This document shows, piece by piece, positions 36,819 through 45,226 of a DNA stretch of 64,000 nt. Each line of letters begins with the position of its first letter. Position 1 is the stretch's first letter. Made by a program: the position numbers and the translations under genes. The stretch spans positions 186,001-250,000 of the forward strand of contig NC_014816.1 in NCBI RefSeq assembly GCF_000175215.2, given 5' to 3'. A model generated the notes under the pieces. It was not told the DNA's origin, did no database searches, and was given only the letters and a program-made list of their open reading frames with translations. The DNA comes from Asticcacaulis excentricus CB 48. GTDB lineage: Bacteria > Pseudomonadota > Alphaproteobacteria > Caulobacterales > Caulobacteraceae.

Positions 36819-36934
36819 TATTGCACCTGAGAAAAGAACGTGACCGGATGCGGTCTGAGAGGGGTTGATCGGGAGTGAAAGACAAAAAGCCCGCAAGGTC
36901 GCAACGGACCTGCGGGCCAGACCATATGACTCAT
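36818..36934 (-). other. Upstream ORF of 38 codons ending in TAATG at alaC
   Basis: A short ORF begins at ATG (36932-36934) and ends in TAA that overlaps the alaC ATG (TAATG). It spans the terminator-like hairpin at 36884-36917. There is no obvious Shine-Dalgarno sequence, and the predicted peptide is Pro/Arg/His-rich without recognisable family. It may be chance, or it may couple translation and hairpin melting to alaC. Confidence 0.3.
36884..36917 (-). terminator. Terminator-like hairpin upstream of alaC
   Basis: Minus strand: GCCCGCAGGTC pairs with GACCTTGCGGGC (one bulge) around GTTGC-like loop bases, followed by TTTTT. It is 66 bases upstream of the alaC start and about 118 bases after the GNAT gene stop. 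It is either the terminator of the GNAT gene or an attenuator of alaC. Confidence 0.7.
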
Positions 36935-37034
36935 CAAACGTCGATTGTCATCCCATGAGAGGCGCTTTTTTCGGAAATTTTTGCGTTATATGAAAAATAA
37001 TCTTCTAAATCGCCATCCGTCAACCGCATGAACA

Positions 37035-37613
37035 TCAAGCAGGTAGCTGGAACCGCTTGCGGTTTTCGGCCCATTCCGCGGGGGTCTGCCCCCAGATATC
37101 GACCGCCACATCAACATATGGGGGTGGCAGGCGCCCCGGTCCGCGGTCGGACGACCCCAGAGCCTGTGCCACGCGCTGAGAGCCGATATTGTTGGGCGCT
37201 ATGGTATGGATCACGTCGTCCCAGCCCAGAACGTCAAACACATAGTCGATGCAGGCGGCCGCCGCTTCGGTGGCGTAGCCCTTGCCCTGCGCCGAAGACA
37301 ACAGGCCCCAGCCGACTTCGCGGGCGGGCCACTGATAGGGATAGAGCGGCCCGATGCGGCCTACCCAGGCGCCGGTCGCCTTTTCCAGCACGCTGAACAT
37401 ATGAAAGCCGTCGAGTGCCCATGCCCCGGCTATGGCCCGCGTCACGCGCCAGGTTACGGCGTCCGGCGTTACCCCGCCCAAATGCGTCATGACCTTTTCA
37501 TCGGACTGAAAACGACAGAAGGCCGGAAAATCTTCGGTCACCGGCGGGCGCAGTATCAGACGCGGCGTCTCAAGAGTGGGACCAAGGGGCGAGGTCGTGG
37601 GCAAACGAGTCAT
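37035..37613 (-). CDS. GNAT-family acetyltransferase (RimJ/RimL type)
   Basis: Transfers an acetyl group from acetyl-CoA, usually to protein N-termini or small molecules. The N-terminal TPRLILRPPVTEDFPAFCRF and the CoA-binding segment LLSSAQGKGYATEAAAACIDY are typical. The length is 192 residues. The substrate is unknown. Confidence 0.9.
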   Translation of the reverse strand: MTRLPTTSPLGPTLETPRLILRPPVTEDFPAFCRFQSDEKVMTHLGGVTPDAVTWRVTRAIAGAWALDGFHMFSVLEKATGAWVGRIGPLYPYQWPAREVGWGLLSSAQGKGYATEAAAACIDYVFDVLGWDDVIHTIAPNNIGSQRVAQALGSSDRGPGRLPPPYVDVAVDIWGQTPAEWAENRKRFQLPA

Positions 37614-37680
37614 GGTGCCGGCTTAGCCTCAGCGTCCGGCCCTTGCCAGTGACAAATCGGTTATCCGAAAGGCAGGTAAC

Positions 37681-37706
37681 AAAAAAGAGCCTCCGAAGAG
37701 GCCCTT
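37681..37706 (-). terminator. Intrinsic terminator of mdh
   Basis: Minus strand: GCCTC and GAGGC closed by a TTCG tetraloop, followed by TCTTTTTT. It lies 90 bases after the mdh stop and just before the GNAT gene start. Confidence 0.85.
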
Positions 37707-37795
37707 TCTGCATCTGGCAACCCTTTGATTATCCGGCTTTGCGCCGAACCCTTGCGGGCGGGGGAAACTGTCTCAGCCAGTCTGTTTTCCGTGGA

Positions 37796-38758
37796 TTAGG
37801 CCAGAGACGGGTCGATCGCCTTACAGGCTTCGATCAGGCCCTGAACGCTTTCGACCGACTTGGCGAACATGGCCTTTTCTTCGTCGTTCGTGGTGAACTC
37901 GATGACCTTTTCCGCGCCGTCCTTACCGATCAGAACCGGCACGCCGACATAGAGGTCGTTGAGGCCGTACTGACCCGTCAGATAGGCGGCGCACGGCAGG
38001 ACGCGCTTCTTGTCCTTCAGGTAGGAGGTGGCCATGGCGATGGCCGATTCCGCCGGGGCGTAGAAGGCCGAACCGGTCTTCAGCAAGGCGACGATTTCGC
38101 CGCCACCGCCACGGGTGCGCTTTACGATAGCGTCCAGTTCGTCCTGCGACAGGAAGCCGGCCTTCACAGCGTCCGGCAGAGGCAGGCCGCCAACGGTCGA
38201 GTGACGCACCATCGGCACCATGTCGTCACCGTGGCCGCCAAGCGTCCAGGCGTGGATGTCTTCGACCGAGATGCCGGTCTTTTCGGCCAGGAAATAGGCA
38301 AAGCGCGCCGAGTCGAGCACGCCGGCCATGCCGATGACCTTCGAGGTCGGCAGGCCCGAGAACTTTTGCAGCGCCCACACCATGGCGTCGAGCGGGTTGG
38401 TGATACAGATGACAAAGGCGTTCGGTGCGTATTGCTTGATACCTTCGCCAACGGCCTTCATGACTTTCAGGTTGATACCCAGTAGGTCGTCGCGGCTCAT
38501 GCCCGGCTTGCGCGGCACGCCAGCGGTGACGATACACACGTCGGCACCGGCAATATCGGCATAGTCGTTGGCGCCCTTAAGTGCGACGTCCTTGCCGAAG
38601 ACGGCCGAGGCTTCGGCGATGTCCAGGGCCTTACCCTGCGGCACACCTTCGGTGATATCGAACAGGACGACATCGCCCAGTTCCTCACGCGCGGCGATAT
38701 GGGCCAGCGTGCCCCCGATCATACCCGAACCGATCAAAGCAATTTTGGCGCGTGCCAT
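37796..38758 (-). CDS. mdh: Malate dehydrogenase
   Basis: NAD-dependent oxidation of malate to oxaloacetate in the TCA cycle. Visible are the Rossmann motif ALIGSGMIGGTLAH, CIVTAGVPRKPGMSRDDLL, CITNPLDAMVW and the active-site segment LGGHGDDMVPMVRHS. The length is 320 residues (LDH-like MDH). I chose the ATG at 38758; the frame extends 30 bases upstream. The usual alphaproteobacterial partner genes sucCD are not adjacent. The divergent HIT gene starts 183 bases away. Confidence 0.97.
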   Translation of the reverse strand: MARAKIALIGSGMIGGTLAHIAAREELGDVVLFDITEGVPQGKALDIAEASAVFGKDVALKGANDYADIAGADVCIVTAGVPRKPGMSRDDLLGINLKVMKAVGEGIKQYAPNAFVICITNPLDAMVWALQKFSGLPTSKVIGMAGVLDSARFAYFLAEKTGISVEDIHAWTLGGHGDDMVPMVRHSTVGGLPLPDAVKAGFLSQDELDAIVKRTRGGGGEIVALLKTGSAFYAPAESAIAMATSYLKDKKRVLPCAAYLTGQYGLNDLYVGVPVLIGKDGAEKVIEFTTNDEEKAMFAKSVESVQGLIEACKAIDPSLA

Positions 38759-38941
38759 AAGCATTCCCTTTTCCATCTGAACCCGCAAGGGGTGACAAAG
38801 ATTAACGGCCCTCTAAACCCGTTAACGAGGCTTCGCAAGACCGTGCGCTGCAACATTATGAAATGTGATGCGCAAATCCCGCAGGGGCTATACACAGGAG
38901 GCCTTAATATTTTGCCTTATTTCCCTGCGAAAGACCGACCA

Positions 38942-39370
38942 ATGGCTGAGTTTACCGTTGATCCGCGCATCGAAGCTGCCTCCGTCTGGATTGGCGAACT
39001 GAGCTTGTGTCAGGTGCGCCTGCAAAAGGACGCGCGCTTCCCGTGGCTGGTGCTTCTGCCACGGCGGGCAGGCCTGACGGAGCTTACCGAACTCAGTGAG
39101 GCCGAACACGCCGAACTGCGCCGCGATCTGCATGTGGCCGAACAGATGGCGCGGCGCGCAGCGGAGGTGATGGGGCAGCCTGTCACTAAGCTCAATATCG
39201 CCAATCTTGGCAACATCGTCGCGCAACTGCATATCCACGTGATCGCCCGCCACCCGCAGGATGCGGCCTGGCCCGGCCCGGTCTGGGGCCACGGCACACC
39301 TGAAGCCTTTGCTTCAGCTCAGAAGACAGAGGTGGTAGGAGCGCTCAAATCCCTTATTGCGCCTGCATGA
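38942..39370 (+). CDS. HIT-domain protein
   Basis: A 142-residue HIT-family protein, probably a nucleotide hydrolase or transferase. The signature is IVAQLHIHVIARHPQDA. The first histidine position of the usual HxHxH triad is Gln here (QLHIHVI), as in a common alphaproteobacterial subgroup. A conserved tail WPGPVWGHGTPE follows. I chose the ATG at 38942 because the family sequence begins there; the frame extends upstream. Its 3' end overlaps the next gene (opposite strand) by 17 bases. Confidence 0.88.
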   Translation: MAEFTVDPRIEAASVWIGELSLCQVRLQKDARFPWLVLLPRRAGLTELTELSEAEHAELRRDLHVAEQMARRAAEVMGQPVTKLNIANLGNIVAQLHIHVIARHPQDAAWPGPVWGHGTPEAFASAQKTEVVGALKSLIAPA

Positions 39371-40916
39371 CCACCGGGGTGGCTGTTCCGGCGGGGTCGA
39401 TCATCTGACCGCGCCAGAGACCGTCGGGCTCGCGGCGCAGATCGAGGCGATAGCGCCCTCTGGAGGAGCCCGACTGATAGTCGAGCGTCAGGCGGTCATC
39501 GGTTTGCATGGCGCTTTCGATCAGGCCGGAGCGATTAAGGCCTACGCCGCCTTGCAGGGAGCGCCATGCCCCGTCCACCTGCGCGCCGCCACCACGCAGG
39601 GCCAGCGACACCAGCTTGTCGCCTGTGAGCGAAGACACCAGCCAGTTGCCTTCCAGATTACCCGACCGGCTCTGGCGCGCCAGCAGCCCCGAACGGATAC
39701 TGGAATCATAGCGCATCTCAGCACCGGTCTTCTGGCCTTCGTAATCGCGCGCATAGGCATCGACCGTCACCGCGGCCAGATTGCGCGGCGCGGCGGGCGT
39801 ATCGACGGGTTTTAGCGCCACTTCGGGCACGCTCAGTGTCGGGACATCGGTGGGGGTTGGCGGGGGCGTGACCGGCAGTGTCGCCACCACGTCTGCCGCC
39901 TTGTCCGGCGTCGGCGGGCTGACTGTGACGGGTTCGACATTTTGCGCTGTCAGGGCCGCGGTGAGATCCGCCTTGGGGGCGGGCGCGGTTTCTGGCCTTA
40001 CAGCCGCCTGATAGGGGATGGGGGACGTCGGAAGGTCCAGCTTTTCTTCGGGCTTCGGCGCAGGCTTAACGGTTTCCGATGAAGCCAGAGGCGTTGGCGT
40101 GGGGTTATGGGGAACGGGTTGACCGTCCACCTTGATCTTGGCGCCAAACAGATCATCGACCGCTTTCCCCGCGTCGGTGCTGAGGGTGCCAAGCGTCCCC
40201 GAAGTTGGGGTCCCTGAAGTTGGGGTCCCCGAAGTTGGGAGCTCGGAATTGGGGGTCGCGGGTTTGAGCTTCGGGGCCTGCGTCGTCTGCGCCACTGCCT
40301 TATCCGCCGGCTTGGGAGCGGGGGTCTTGGCAGCCGTTTTCACAGGAGCGCTCAGGGTGCCACTCTTACGGCTGGCGTACTTATCGCCTCTGTCTGGTAT
40401 GACATAGGGCGTGCCTTTGGCTGAAGCTGTAGCGGTAACCTTTTCCTCGTCTTTGATCTTGTCCGGCTTTTTGGCGGCTTTCGAAGTCGCCGATTTTTTC
40501 GTTTCGGCGTCGGCAGTCTCTTTTGACTTCGATTTGCTACTCTGCTTTCCGCTTTTGGCCGCGTTTCCCTTTTTCGATTCCGTCTCGTCTTTTTCAGCGG
40601 TCTTTGTTTTCGCCGAGGCCTTCGACTTTGCCAACGGCTTCTCGTTCTCGCTGGACTTGGCAGTACCCGTCTTGTTCTTGGCGCTGGCCTGATTCTTGGC
40701 GCTCGCCTGAGTTTTGGACGCATCCGCGGATTTGGCCGATTTCGGCGTTGCCTTCGCCTCGGTCTTTGTCTTCGTCTCCCCCTTGGCGGCAGCGGCGGCC
40801 TCATCGGCGCGAGCCGTGACGCGCGCGGCGGCGGCGGCCGTACCGGCCTGAGCGGACGCCACCGGCAGAGTCAGGGCCGAAGACAGGAGCAGAACCTTGA
40901 GAAGGGGATGGTGCAT
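39354..40916 (-). CDS. Secreted Lys/Ala/Pro-rich protein of unknown function
   Basis: A 520-residue protein with a signal peptide (LLKVLLLSSALTLPVASAQA). Residues about 30-200 are Lys/Ala/Ser/Thr-rich low complexity. About 210-360 is Pro/Ala/Thr/Val-rich and includes the PTSGTPTSGTPTSG tandem units, whose DNA near 40200 carries GAAGTTGGGG repeats. The last 150 residues are a folded-looking domain (LARQSRSGNLEGNWLVSSL, YQSGSSRGRYRLDLRRE). I do not recognise the C-terminal domain. A periplasmic or surface role is likely from the signal peptide. Confidence 0.8.
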   Translation of the reverse strand: MHHPLLKVLLLSSALTLPVASAQAGTAAAAARVTARADEAAAAAKGETKTKTEAKATPKSAKSADASKTQASAKNQASAKNKTGTAKSSENEKPLAKSKASAKTKTAEKDETESKKGNAAKSGKQSSKSKSKETADAETKKSATSKAAKKPDKIKDEEKVTATASAKGTPYVIPDRGDKYASRKSGTLSAPVKTAAKTPAPKPADKAVAQTTQAPKLKPATPNSELPTSGTPTSGTPTSGTLGTLSTDAGKAVDDLFGAKIKVDGQPVPHNPTPTPLASSETVKPAPKPEEKLDLPTSPIPYQAAVRPETAPAPKADLTAALTAQNVEPVTVSPPTPDKAADVVATLPVTPPPTPTDVPTLSVPEVALKPVDTPAAPRNLAAVTVDAYARDYEGQKTGAEMRYDSSIRSGLLARQSRSGNLEGNWLVSSLTGDKLVSLALRGGGAQVDGAWRSLQGGVGLNRSGLIESAMQTDDRLTLDYQSGSSRGRYRLDLRREPDGLWRGQMIDPAGTATPVVMQAQ

Positions 40917-41186
40917 AGGTAAAAGGGTCACGCTGAAAAACACCTGAACTACACTCTCTAACGCAGGGGAGGCGGAAGTCTGTTCGCCCAAAAGGCGAAA
41001 TCACCCTCACTTACCGAATTCTAAGCGACCAACCGAGGCCGAAATGCGGCAATATGTCACGATGGCGCGTTTGTGAACCCGCCCCGATATCGCTAACGCA
41101 CGATCTGTTTTTCTGTTTTCCGGGTAACATACGTGTCTGAAAAGCCTTCGCGGACGCAAAAAACACCCCCCTGACCATGCGCTATG
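40917..41186. other. Intergenic region with no gene seen
   Basis: This part of the roughly 400-base gap between the secreted protein and sdhC holds no convincing ORF or clear hairpin. It probably carries the promoter of the minus-strand secreted protein. Confidence 0.5.
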
Positions 41187-41214
41187 TTGACACAGGGACG
41201 TCAGGGTCTAAAAA
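41187..41214 (+). promoter_or_regulatory. Promoter of sdhCDAB
   Basis: TTGACAC at 41187-41193, 13 bases, then TCTAAAAA at 41207-41214. This fits the Caulobacter housekeeping form (TTGACGS, N10-14, GCTANAWC). It gives a 5' leader of roughly 100 bases before sdhC. Confidence 0.6.
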
Positions 41215-41321
41215 GCCCCCAAAGACGCGGAAACTTAACCTTTTCCGTGCATCCAGAAGCGGGGCCTGCGCGTACAAGCCTCGCATTGCACACACCGGGT
41301 ATTTCAGGGCCACGCAAGCAC

Positions 41322-41753
41322 ATGTCAAAGCCTCCGTCTACAGAAGCGGCCTATCGTCCGCTCTCTCCGCACCTTCAGGTGTGGAAATTCCACATCACCA
41401 TGTTCACCTCGATCCTGCACCGGGCAACCGGTATCGCCTCGGTCGTGGGCGCGGTCATGGTCGCGGCTTGGCTTCTGGCTATTGGCCTGACGGCATCGGG
41501 CCACTGTCCTGAGGCCTACACATTGTTCTTGTCGTTTGCGGCGTCGCCCTTTGGCCTGTTCGTGTGGTTCGGGCTGACGCTGGCGGGCTTTATCCACCTG
41601 ACGGGCGGTTTGCGCCACCTGATCTGGGACATGGGTCTGGGGTTCAAGATTTCCTCGGCCAATGCACTGGCCTGGTGGTCGCTGTTGGGCGGTATCGCCC
41701 TGACGCTGGCCTTCTGGGCCGTTCTGTTCGCTACTGGCAAGGTGGTGCTGTAA
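41322..41753 (+). CDS. sdhC: Succinate dehydrogenase cytochrome b556 subunit
   Basis: A membrane anchor of complex II. Three transmembrane segments are present, with RPLSPHLQVWKFHITMFTSI, HRATG and GFIHLTGGLRHLIWDMG, which contains the haem-ligand His and the quinone-site region. The length is 143 residues from the ATG at 41322; the frame extends upstream but is not family-like. The stop overlaps the sdhD start (TAATG). Confidence 0.95.
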   Translation: MSKPPSTEAAYRPLSPHLQVWKFHITMFTSILHRATGIASVVGAVMVAAWLLAIGLTASGHCPEAYTLFLSFAASPFGLFVWFGLTLAGFIHLTGGLRHLIWDMGLGFKISSANALAWWSLLGGIALTLAFWAVLFATGKVVL

Positions 41754-42127
41754 TGGTTGACTCCTATCTGAAACAACGCTCGGCGAAGGACTGGAAAAAG
41801 TCCGAAAAGCACGGGGCTGGTGAGTGGCTGGCCGAACGCTGGACCTCAGTCGCCCTGTTTTTCCTGACCCTTTGGGCCGCCTGGAGCGCTTTCGGTCTGG
41901 CCAATCAGGGCTATGAAGCCGCGCTGTCTTTCGTAAAGGTGCCGCTTAATGCCGGGCTTCTGGCTGCGACCTTCGTGATCACCATGTGGCATACCTATAT
42001 GGGCCTGAACGCCAATGTTCTGGACTACTTCCCGAACTCACGCGCGCTGCGCCTTCTCAACCTCCTCTTTTGTCTGGCCGTTCTCGCTGTGGCGCTGGGC
42101 GGCATCTATCTGGCTTTCAAGGCGTAA
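41753..42127 (+). CDS. sdhD: Succinate dehydrogenase membrane anchor subunit
   Basis: The second membrane anchor of complex II: 124 residues with three hydrophobic segments and the haem-side motif TMWHTYMGLNANVLDYF (here ITMWHTYMGLNANVLDYF). It overlaps sdhC by one base and precedes sdhA by 3 bases. Confidence 0.92.
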   Translation: MVDSYLKQRSAKDWKKSEKHGAGEWLAERWTSVALFFLTLWAAWSAFGLANQGYEAALSFVKVPLNAGLLAATFVITMWHTYMGLNANVLDYFPNSRALRLLNLLFCLAVLAVALGGIYLAFKA

Positions 42128-42130
42128 CCC

Positions 42131-43915
42131 ATGACCTACAAGATCATTGAACACGAATATGACGTGGTGGTCGTAGGGGCCGGTGGCGCAGGCCTTCGCG
42201 CCGCTCTGGGCTGCGGTCAGTCGGGTCTCAAGACGGCCTGTATCACCAAGGTTTTCCCGACCCGCTCGCACACAGTTGCCGCGCAAGGGGGTGTGGCCGC
42301 TTCGCTTGGCAATATGGGCGAGGACAAATGGCAGTGGCACATGTACGACACCGTGAAGGGGTCGGACTGGCTGGGCGATCAGGACGCCATCGAATACCTC
42401 GTTCGCAATGCGCCTGACGCGGTCTATGAACTTGAACACTGGGGTGTGCCCTTCTCGCGCACCGAGGACGGCAAGATCTATCAGCGTCCGTTCGGCGGGA
42501 TGACCAAGAACTTCGGCGAGGGCCCGGTACAGCGCACCTGCGCCGCCGCCGACCGTACCGGTCACGCCATGCTGCACACGCTCTATGGTCAGTCGCTGAA
42601 GGAAGATGTTGAATTCTTCATCGAGTATTTCGCGCTCGACCTGATCATGGATGACGGCGTTTGCCGCGGCGTCACCTGCTGGAAGCTGGACGATGGCACC
42701 ATCCATGTTTTCCGCGCCCACCTCGTCATCCTCGCCACCGGCGGTTATGGCCGCGCCTATTTTTCGGCCACCTCGGCCCATACCTGCACCGGCGACGGTG
42801 GTGGCATGGTGCTGCGCGCTGGCCTGCCGCTGCAAGACCTGGAATTCGTGCAGTTCCACCCGACAGGCATCTACGGTTCAGGCTGCCTGATCACCGAAGG
42901 CGCGCGCGGCGAAGGCGGTTACCTAACCAATTCGGCCGGCGAACGCTTCATGGAACGCTACGCTCCCTCGGCCAAGGATCTTGCTTCGCGCGACGTTGTC
43001 TCGCGCTCCATGACCATGGAAATTCGCGAAGGTCGCGGCGTCGGTCCGCATAAGGATCACATTTTCCTGCACCTTGACCACCTGCCACCCGACCTGCTGC
43101 ACAAGCGCCTTCCGGGTATCTCGGAGTCGGCGAAAATCTTTGCCGGTGTCGATGTGACCAAGGAGCCGATCCCGGTCATCCCGACCGTCCACTACAATAT
43201 GGGCGGCATTCCAACCAACTATCACGGCGAAGTCGTGACGCTGAAGGACGGCAATCCGGATGCCGTGGTGCCCGGCCTGATGGCCGTCGGCGAAGCGGCT
43301 TGCGTCTCGGTGCATGGTGCTAACCGTCTAGGCTCCAACTCTCTGATCGACCTTGTGGTGTTTGGCCGCGCAGCGGGCAAGCGCGCACCGGAGCTGGTCA
43401 AGGCTGGGACGCCTCACAAGGACATCGGCAAATCGGCGGTCGAAGCGCATCTGTCGCGCCTTGACAAGTTCCGCAATGCCAACGGTCAGGCCCCGACCGC
43501 CGATCTGCGCCTTAAGATGCAGCGCGCCATGCAAGAAGACGCTGCCGTCTTCCGCACCGGTGAAACGCTGGAACAGGGCGTGCGCCGTCTGGACGAAATC
43601 TTCAAGGCATCCAAGGACATCGGCATCAAGGATCGCGGCATGATCTGGAACACGGATCTGCTTGAAGCGCTTGAGTATGATAACCTGATCGCTCAGGCCG
43701 TCATCACGGTCAATTCGGCGCTGAACCGTAAGGAATCGCGCGGTGCCCACGCCCGTGAGGACTATCCAAACCGTGACGACGAAAACTGGATGAAGCACAC
43801 CCTGATGTGGCTCGACACCGAAACGGGTCAGGTCACGACGGATTATCGTCCGGTCCACACCTACACGATGACCAACGAAATCGCCTATATCGCGCCTAAG
43901 GCGCGGGTCTACTAA
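42131..43915 (+). CDS. sdhA: Succinate dehydrogenase flavoprotein subunit
   Basis: Oxidises succinate to fumarate and carries covalent FAD. VVVGAGGAGLRAALG is the FAD-binding start, TRSHTVAAQGG holds the His that links FAD, and the active-site region contains HPTGIYGSGCLITEGARGEGG and the Arg of SRSMTMEI. The length is 594 residues, as usual. It is part of sdhCDAB. Confidence 0.98.
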   Translation: MTYKIIEHEYDVVVVGAGGAGLRAALGCGQSGLKTACITKVFPTRSHTVAAQGGVAASLGNMGEDKWQWHMYDTVKGSDWLGDQDAIEYLVRNAPDAVYELEHWGVPFSRTEDGKIYQRPFGGMTKNFGEGPVQRTCAAADRTGHAMLHTLYGQSLKEDVEFFIEYFALDLIMDDGVCRGVTCWKLDDGTIHVFRAHLVILATGGYGRAYFSATSAHTCTGDGGGMVLRAGLPLQDLEFVQFHPTGIYGSGCLITEGARGEGGYLTNSAGERFMERYAPSAKDLASRDVVSRSMTMEIREGRGVGPHKDHIFLHLDHLPPDLLHKRLPGISESAKIFAGVDVTKEPIPVIPTVHYNMGGIPTNYHGEVVTLKDGNPDAVVPGLMAVGEAACVSVHGANRLGSNSLIDLVVFGRAAGKRAPELVKAGTPHKDIGKSAVEAHLSRLDKFRNANGQAPTADLRLKMQRAMQEDAAVFRTGETLEQGVRRLDEIFKASKDIGIKDRGMIWNTDLLEALEYDNLIAQAVITVNSALNRKESRGAHAREDYPNRDDENWMKHTLMWLDTETGQVTTDYRPVHTYTMTNEIAYIAPKARVY

Positions 43916-43929
43916 GGGGAGAATGGAAC

Positions 43930-44706
43930 ATGGTTGAACTGGCTCTCCCCAAGCGCTCTCAGATCAAGAACGGCAAGCGCTACAAGGCACCGTCGGGGTC
44001 GAAGAATGTGCGCGTGTATAAGATCTATCGCTACGATCCGGATTCGGGCGAAAACCCGCGCTGGGACAAGTACGAGGTTGATGCCAAGGCCCACGGGCCG
44101 ATGGTGCTCGATGCGCTGATCCACATCAAAAACAATGTCGATTCGACGCTGAGCTTCCGCCGCTCGTGCCGCGAAGGTATCTGCGGGTCGTGCGCCATGA
44201 ATATCGGCGGCCGTAACACTCTGGCCTGCACCAAGGGTCATGAGGAATATAACGGCGAAATCACCATTTCGCCGCTGCCGCACATGCCGGTGGTCAAAGA
44301 CCTCGTTCCGGACCTGTCGGGCTTCTATGCGCAATACGCCTCGATCGAGCCGTATCTGCAATCGACGACGCCTGATCCGGACAAGGAGCGACTGCAAAGC
44401 CCGGCCAACCGCGACAAGCTGGATGGGCTTTACGAATGTATCCTGTGCGCCTGTTGTTCGACGTCCTGCCCCAGCTACTGGTGGAACCAGGACAAGTACC
44501 TTGGCCCGGCGGCTCTGCTTCAGGCCTATCGCTGGATCGCTGACTCGCGCGACGACCACACCAAGAAGCGTCTGGAATCGCTTGAAGACCCCTTCAAGCT
44601 GTACCGTTGCCACACCATCATGAACTGTGCGCAGGTCTGCCCCAAGGGGCTCAATCCGGCCAAGGCTATTGCTGAAATCAAGAAGATGATGCCTGCGAAG
44701 GGCTAA
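43930..44706 (+). CDS. sdhB: Succinate dehydrogenase iron-sulfur subunit
   Basis: Carries electrons from FAD to the membrane anchor. The 2Fe-2S ligands lie in SCREGICGSCAMNI, and the 4Fe-4S and 3Fe-4S ligands in CILCACCSTSCPSYWWN and CAQVCPKGLNP. The length is 258 residues. It is the last gene of the operon and is followed by a perfect hairpin. Confidence 0.98.
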   Translation: MVELALPKRSQIKNGKRYKAPSGSKNVRVYKIYRYDPDSGENPRWDKYEVDAKAHGPMVLDALIHIKNNVDSTLSFRRSCREGICGSCAMNIGGRNTLACTKGHEEYNGEITISPLPHMPVVKDLVPDLSGFYAQYASIEPYLQSTTPDPDKERLQSPANRDKLDGLYECILCACCSTSCPSYWWNQDKYLGPAALLQAYRWIADSRDDHTKKRLESLEDPFKLYRCHTIMNCAQVCPKGLNPAKAIAEIKKMMPAKG

Positions 44707-44710
44707 TCTC

Positions 44711-44741
44711 CTCATGGGGGAAACAGCGTTTCCCCCATGAG
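44711..44741. terminator. Hairpin after sdhB
   Basis: A perfect 14-base stem (CTCATGGGGGAAAC / GTTTCCCCCATGAG) with loop AGC begins 4 bases after the sdhB stop. It is not followed by a long T-run, so it may act as a terminator or an mRNA stabiliser. Confidence 0.7.
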
Positions 44742-44852
44742 CCCCCTTCCTATATCGAAAAAATTTGCTAGAGACGGCTCGTCGCAAATTTTTGCTTTCT
44801 ATTCGAGAGCCGGAGCTTTTGCTTCGGCTCTGTGCATTTGAAATGGCCCCCT

Positions 44853-45173
44853 ATGCCCAAGATCACCTACATCGAATCCAATGGTAAAACCCACGAGATC
44901 GAGGTCAAGACTGGCAACTCGGTCATGGAGGGGGCGATCAAGCACAATATCCCCGGCATCGACGCCGACTGCGGTGGGGCCTGTGCCTGTGCCACTTGCC
45001 ACGTCTATGTCGACGCGGAGTGGTTTGACAAAACCGGCGGCCCGTCGGTGATGGAAGAATCCATGCTCGACTTCGCTCAAGATGTTGAGCCGACCTCGCG
45101 CCTGTCGTGCCAGATCCGTGTCACCGAGGCGCTGGATGGCCTGATCGTACGCCTGCCCGAAAGCCAGCACTAG
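44853..45173 (+). CDS. 2Fe-2S ferredoxin (adrenodoxin/FdxB type)
   Basis: A plant/vertebrate-type ferredoxin that feeds electrons to Fe-S assembly or cytochrome P450-type partners. The cluster ligands are in DCGGACACATCHVYVD with a last Cys in RLSCQIRV. The length is 106 residues from the ATG at 44853. No P450 adjoins, so an Fe-S biogenesis role is likely but unproven. Confidence 0.93.
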   Translation: MPKITYIESNGKTHEIEVKTGNSVMEGAIKHNIPGIDADCGGACACATCHVYVDAEWFDKTGGPSVMEESMLDFAQDVEPTSRLSCQIRVTEALDGLIVRLPESQH

Positions 45174-45226
45174 TTTGCCTCACCCGCTGTGATCCGCTAT
45201 GCGTGAGAAAAAAGCAGGCGGAACAG

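Noticed and set aside
38802..38825. CtrA-like box TTAA-N7-CTAA between mdh and the HIT gene
   Set aside because: The second half-site deviates (CTAA), and TTAACGG / CCGTTAA also reads as a plain inverted repeat. Not strong enough for a CtrA call.
41177..41512. Plus-strand ORF overlapping the sdhC start
   Set aside because: It overlaps the promoter and the true sdhC frame and has no protein-like sequence.
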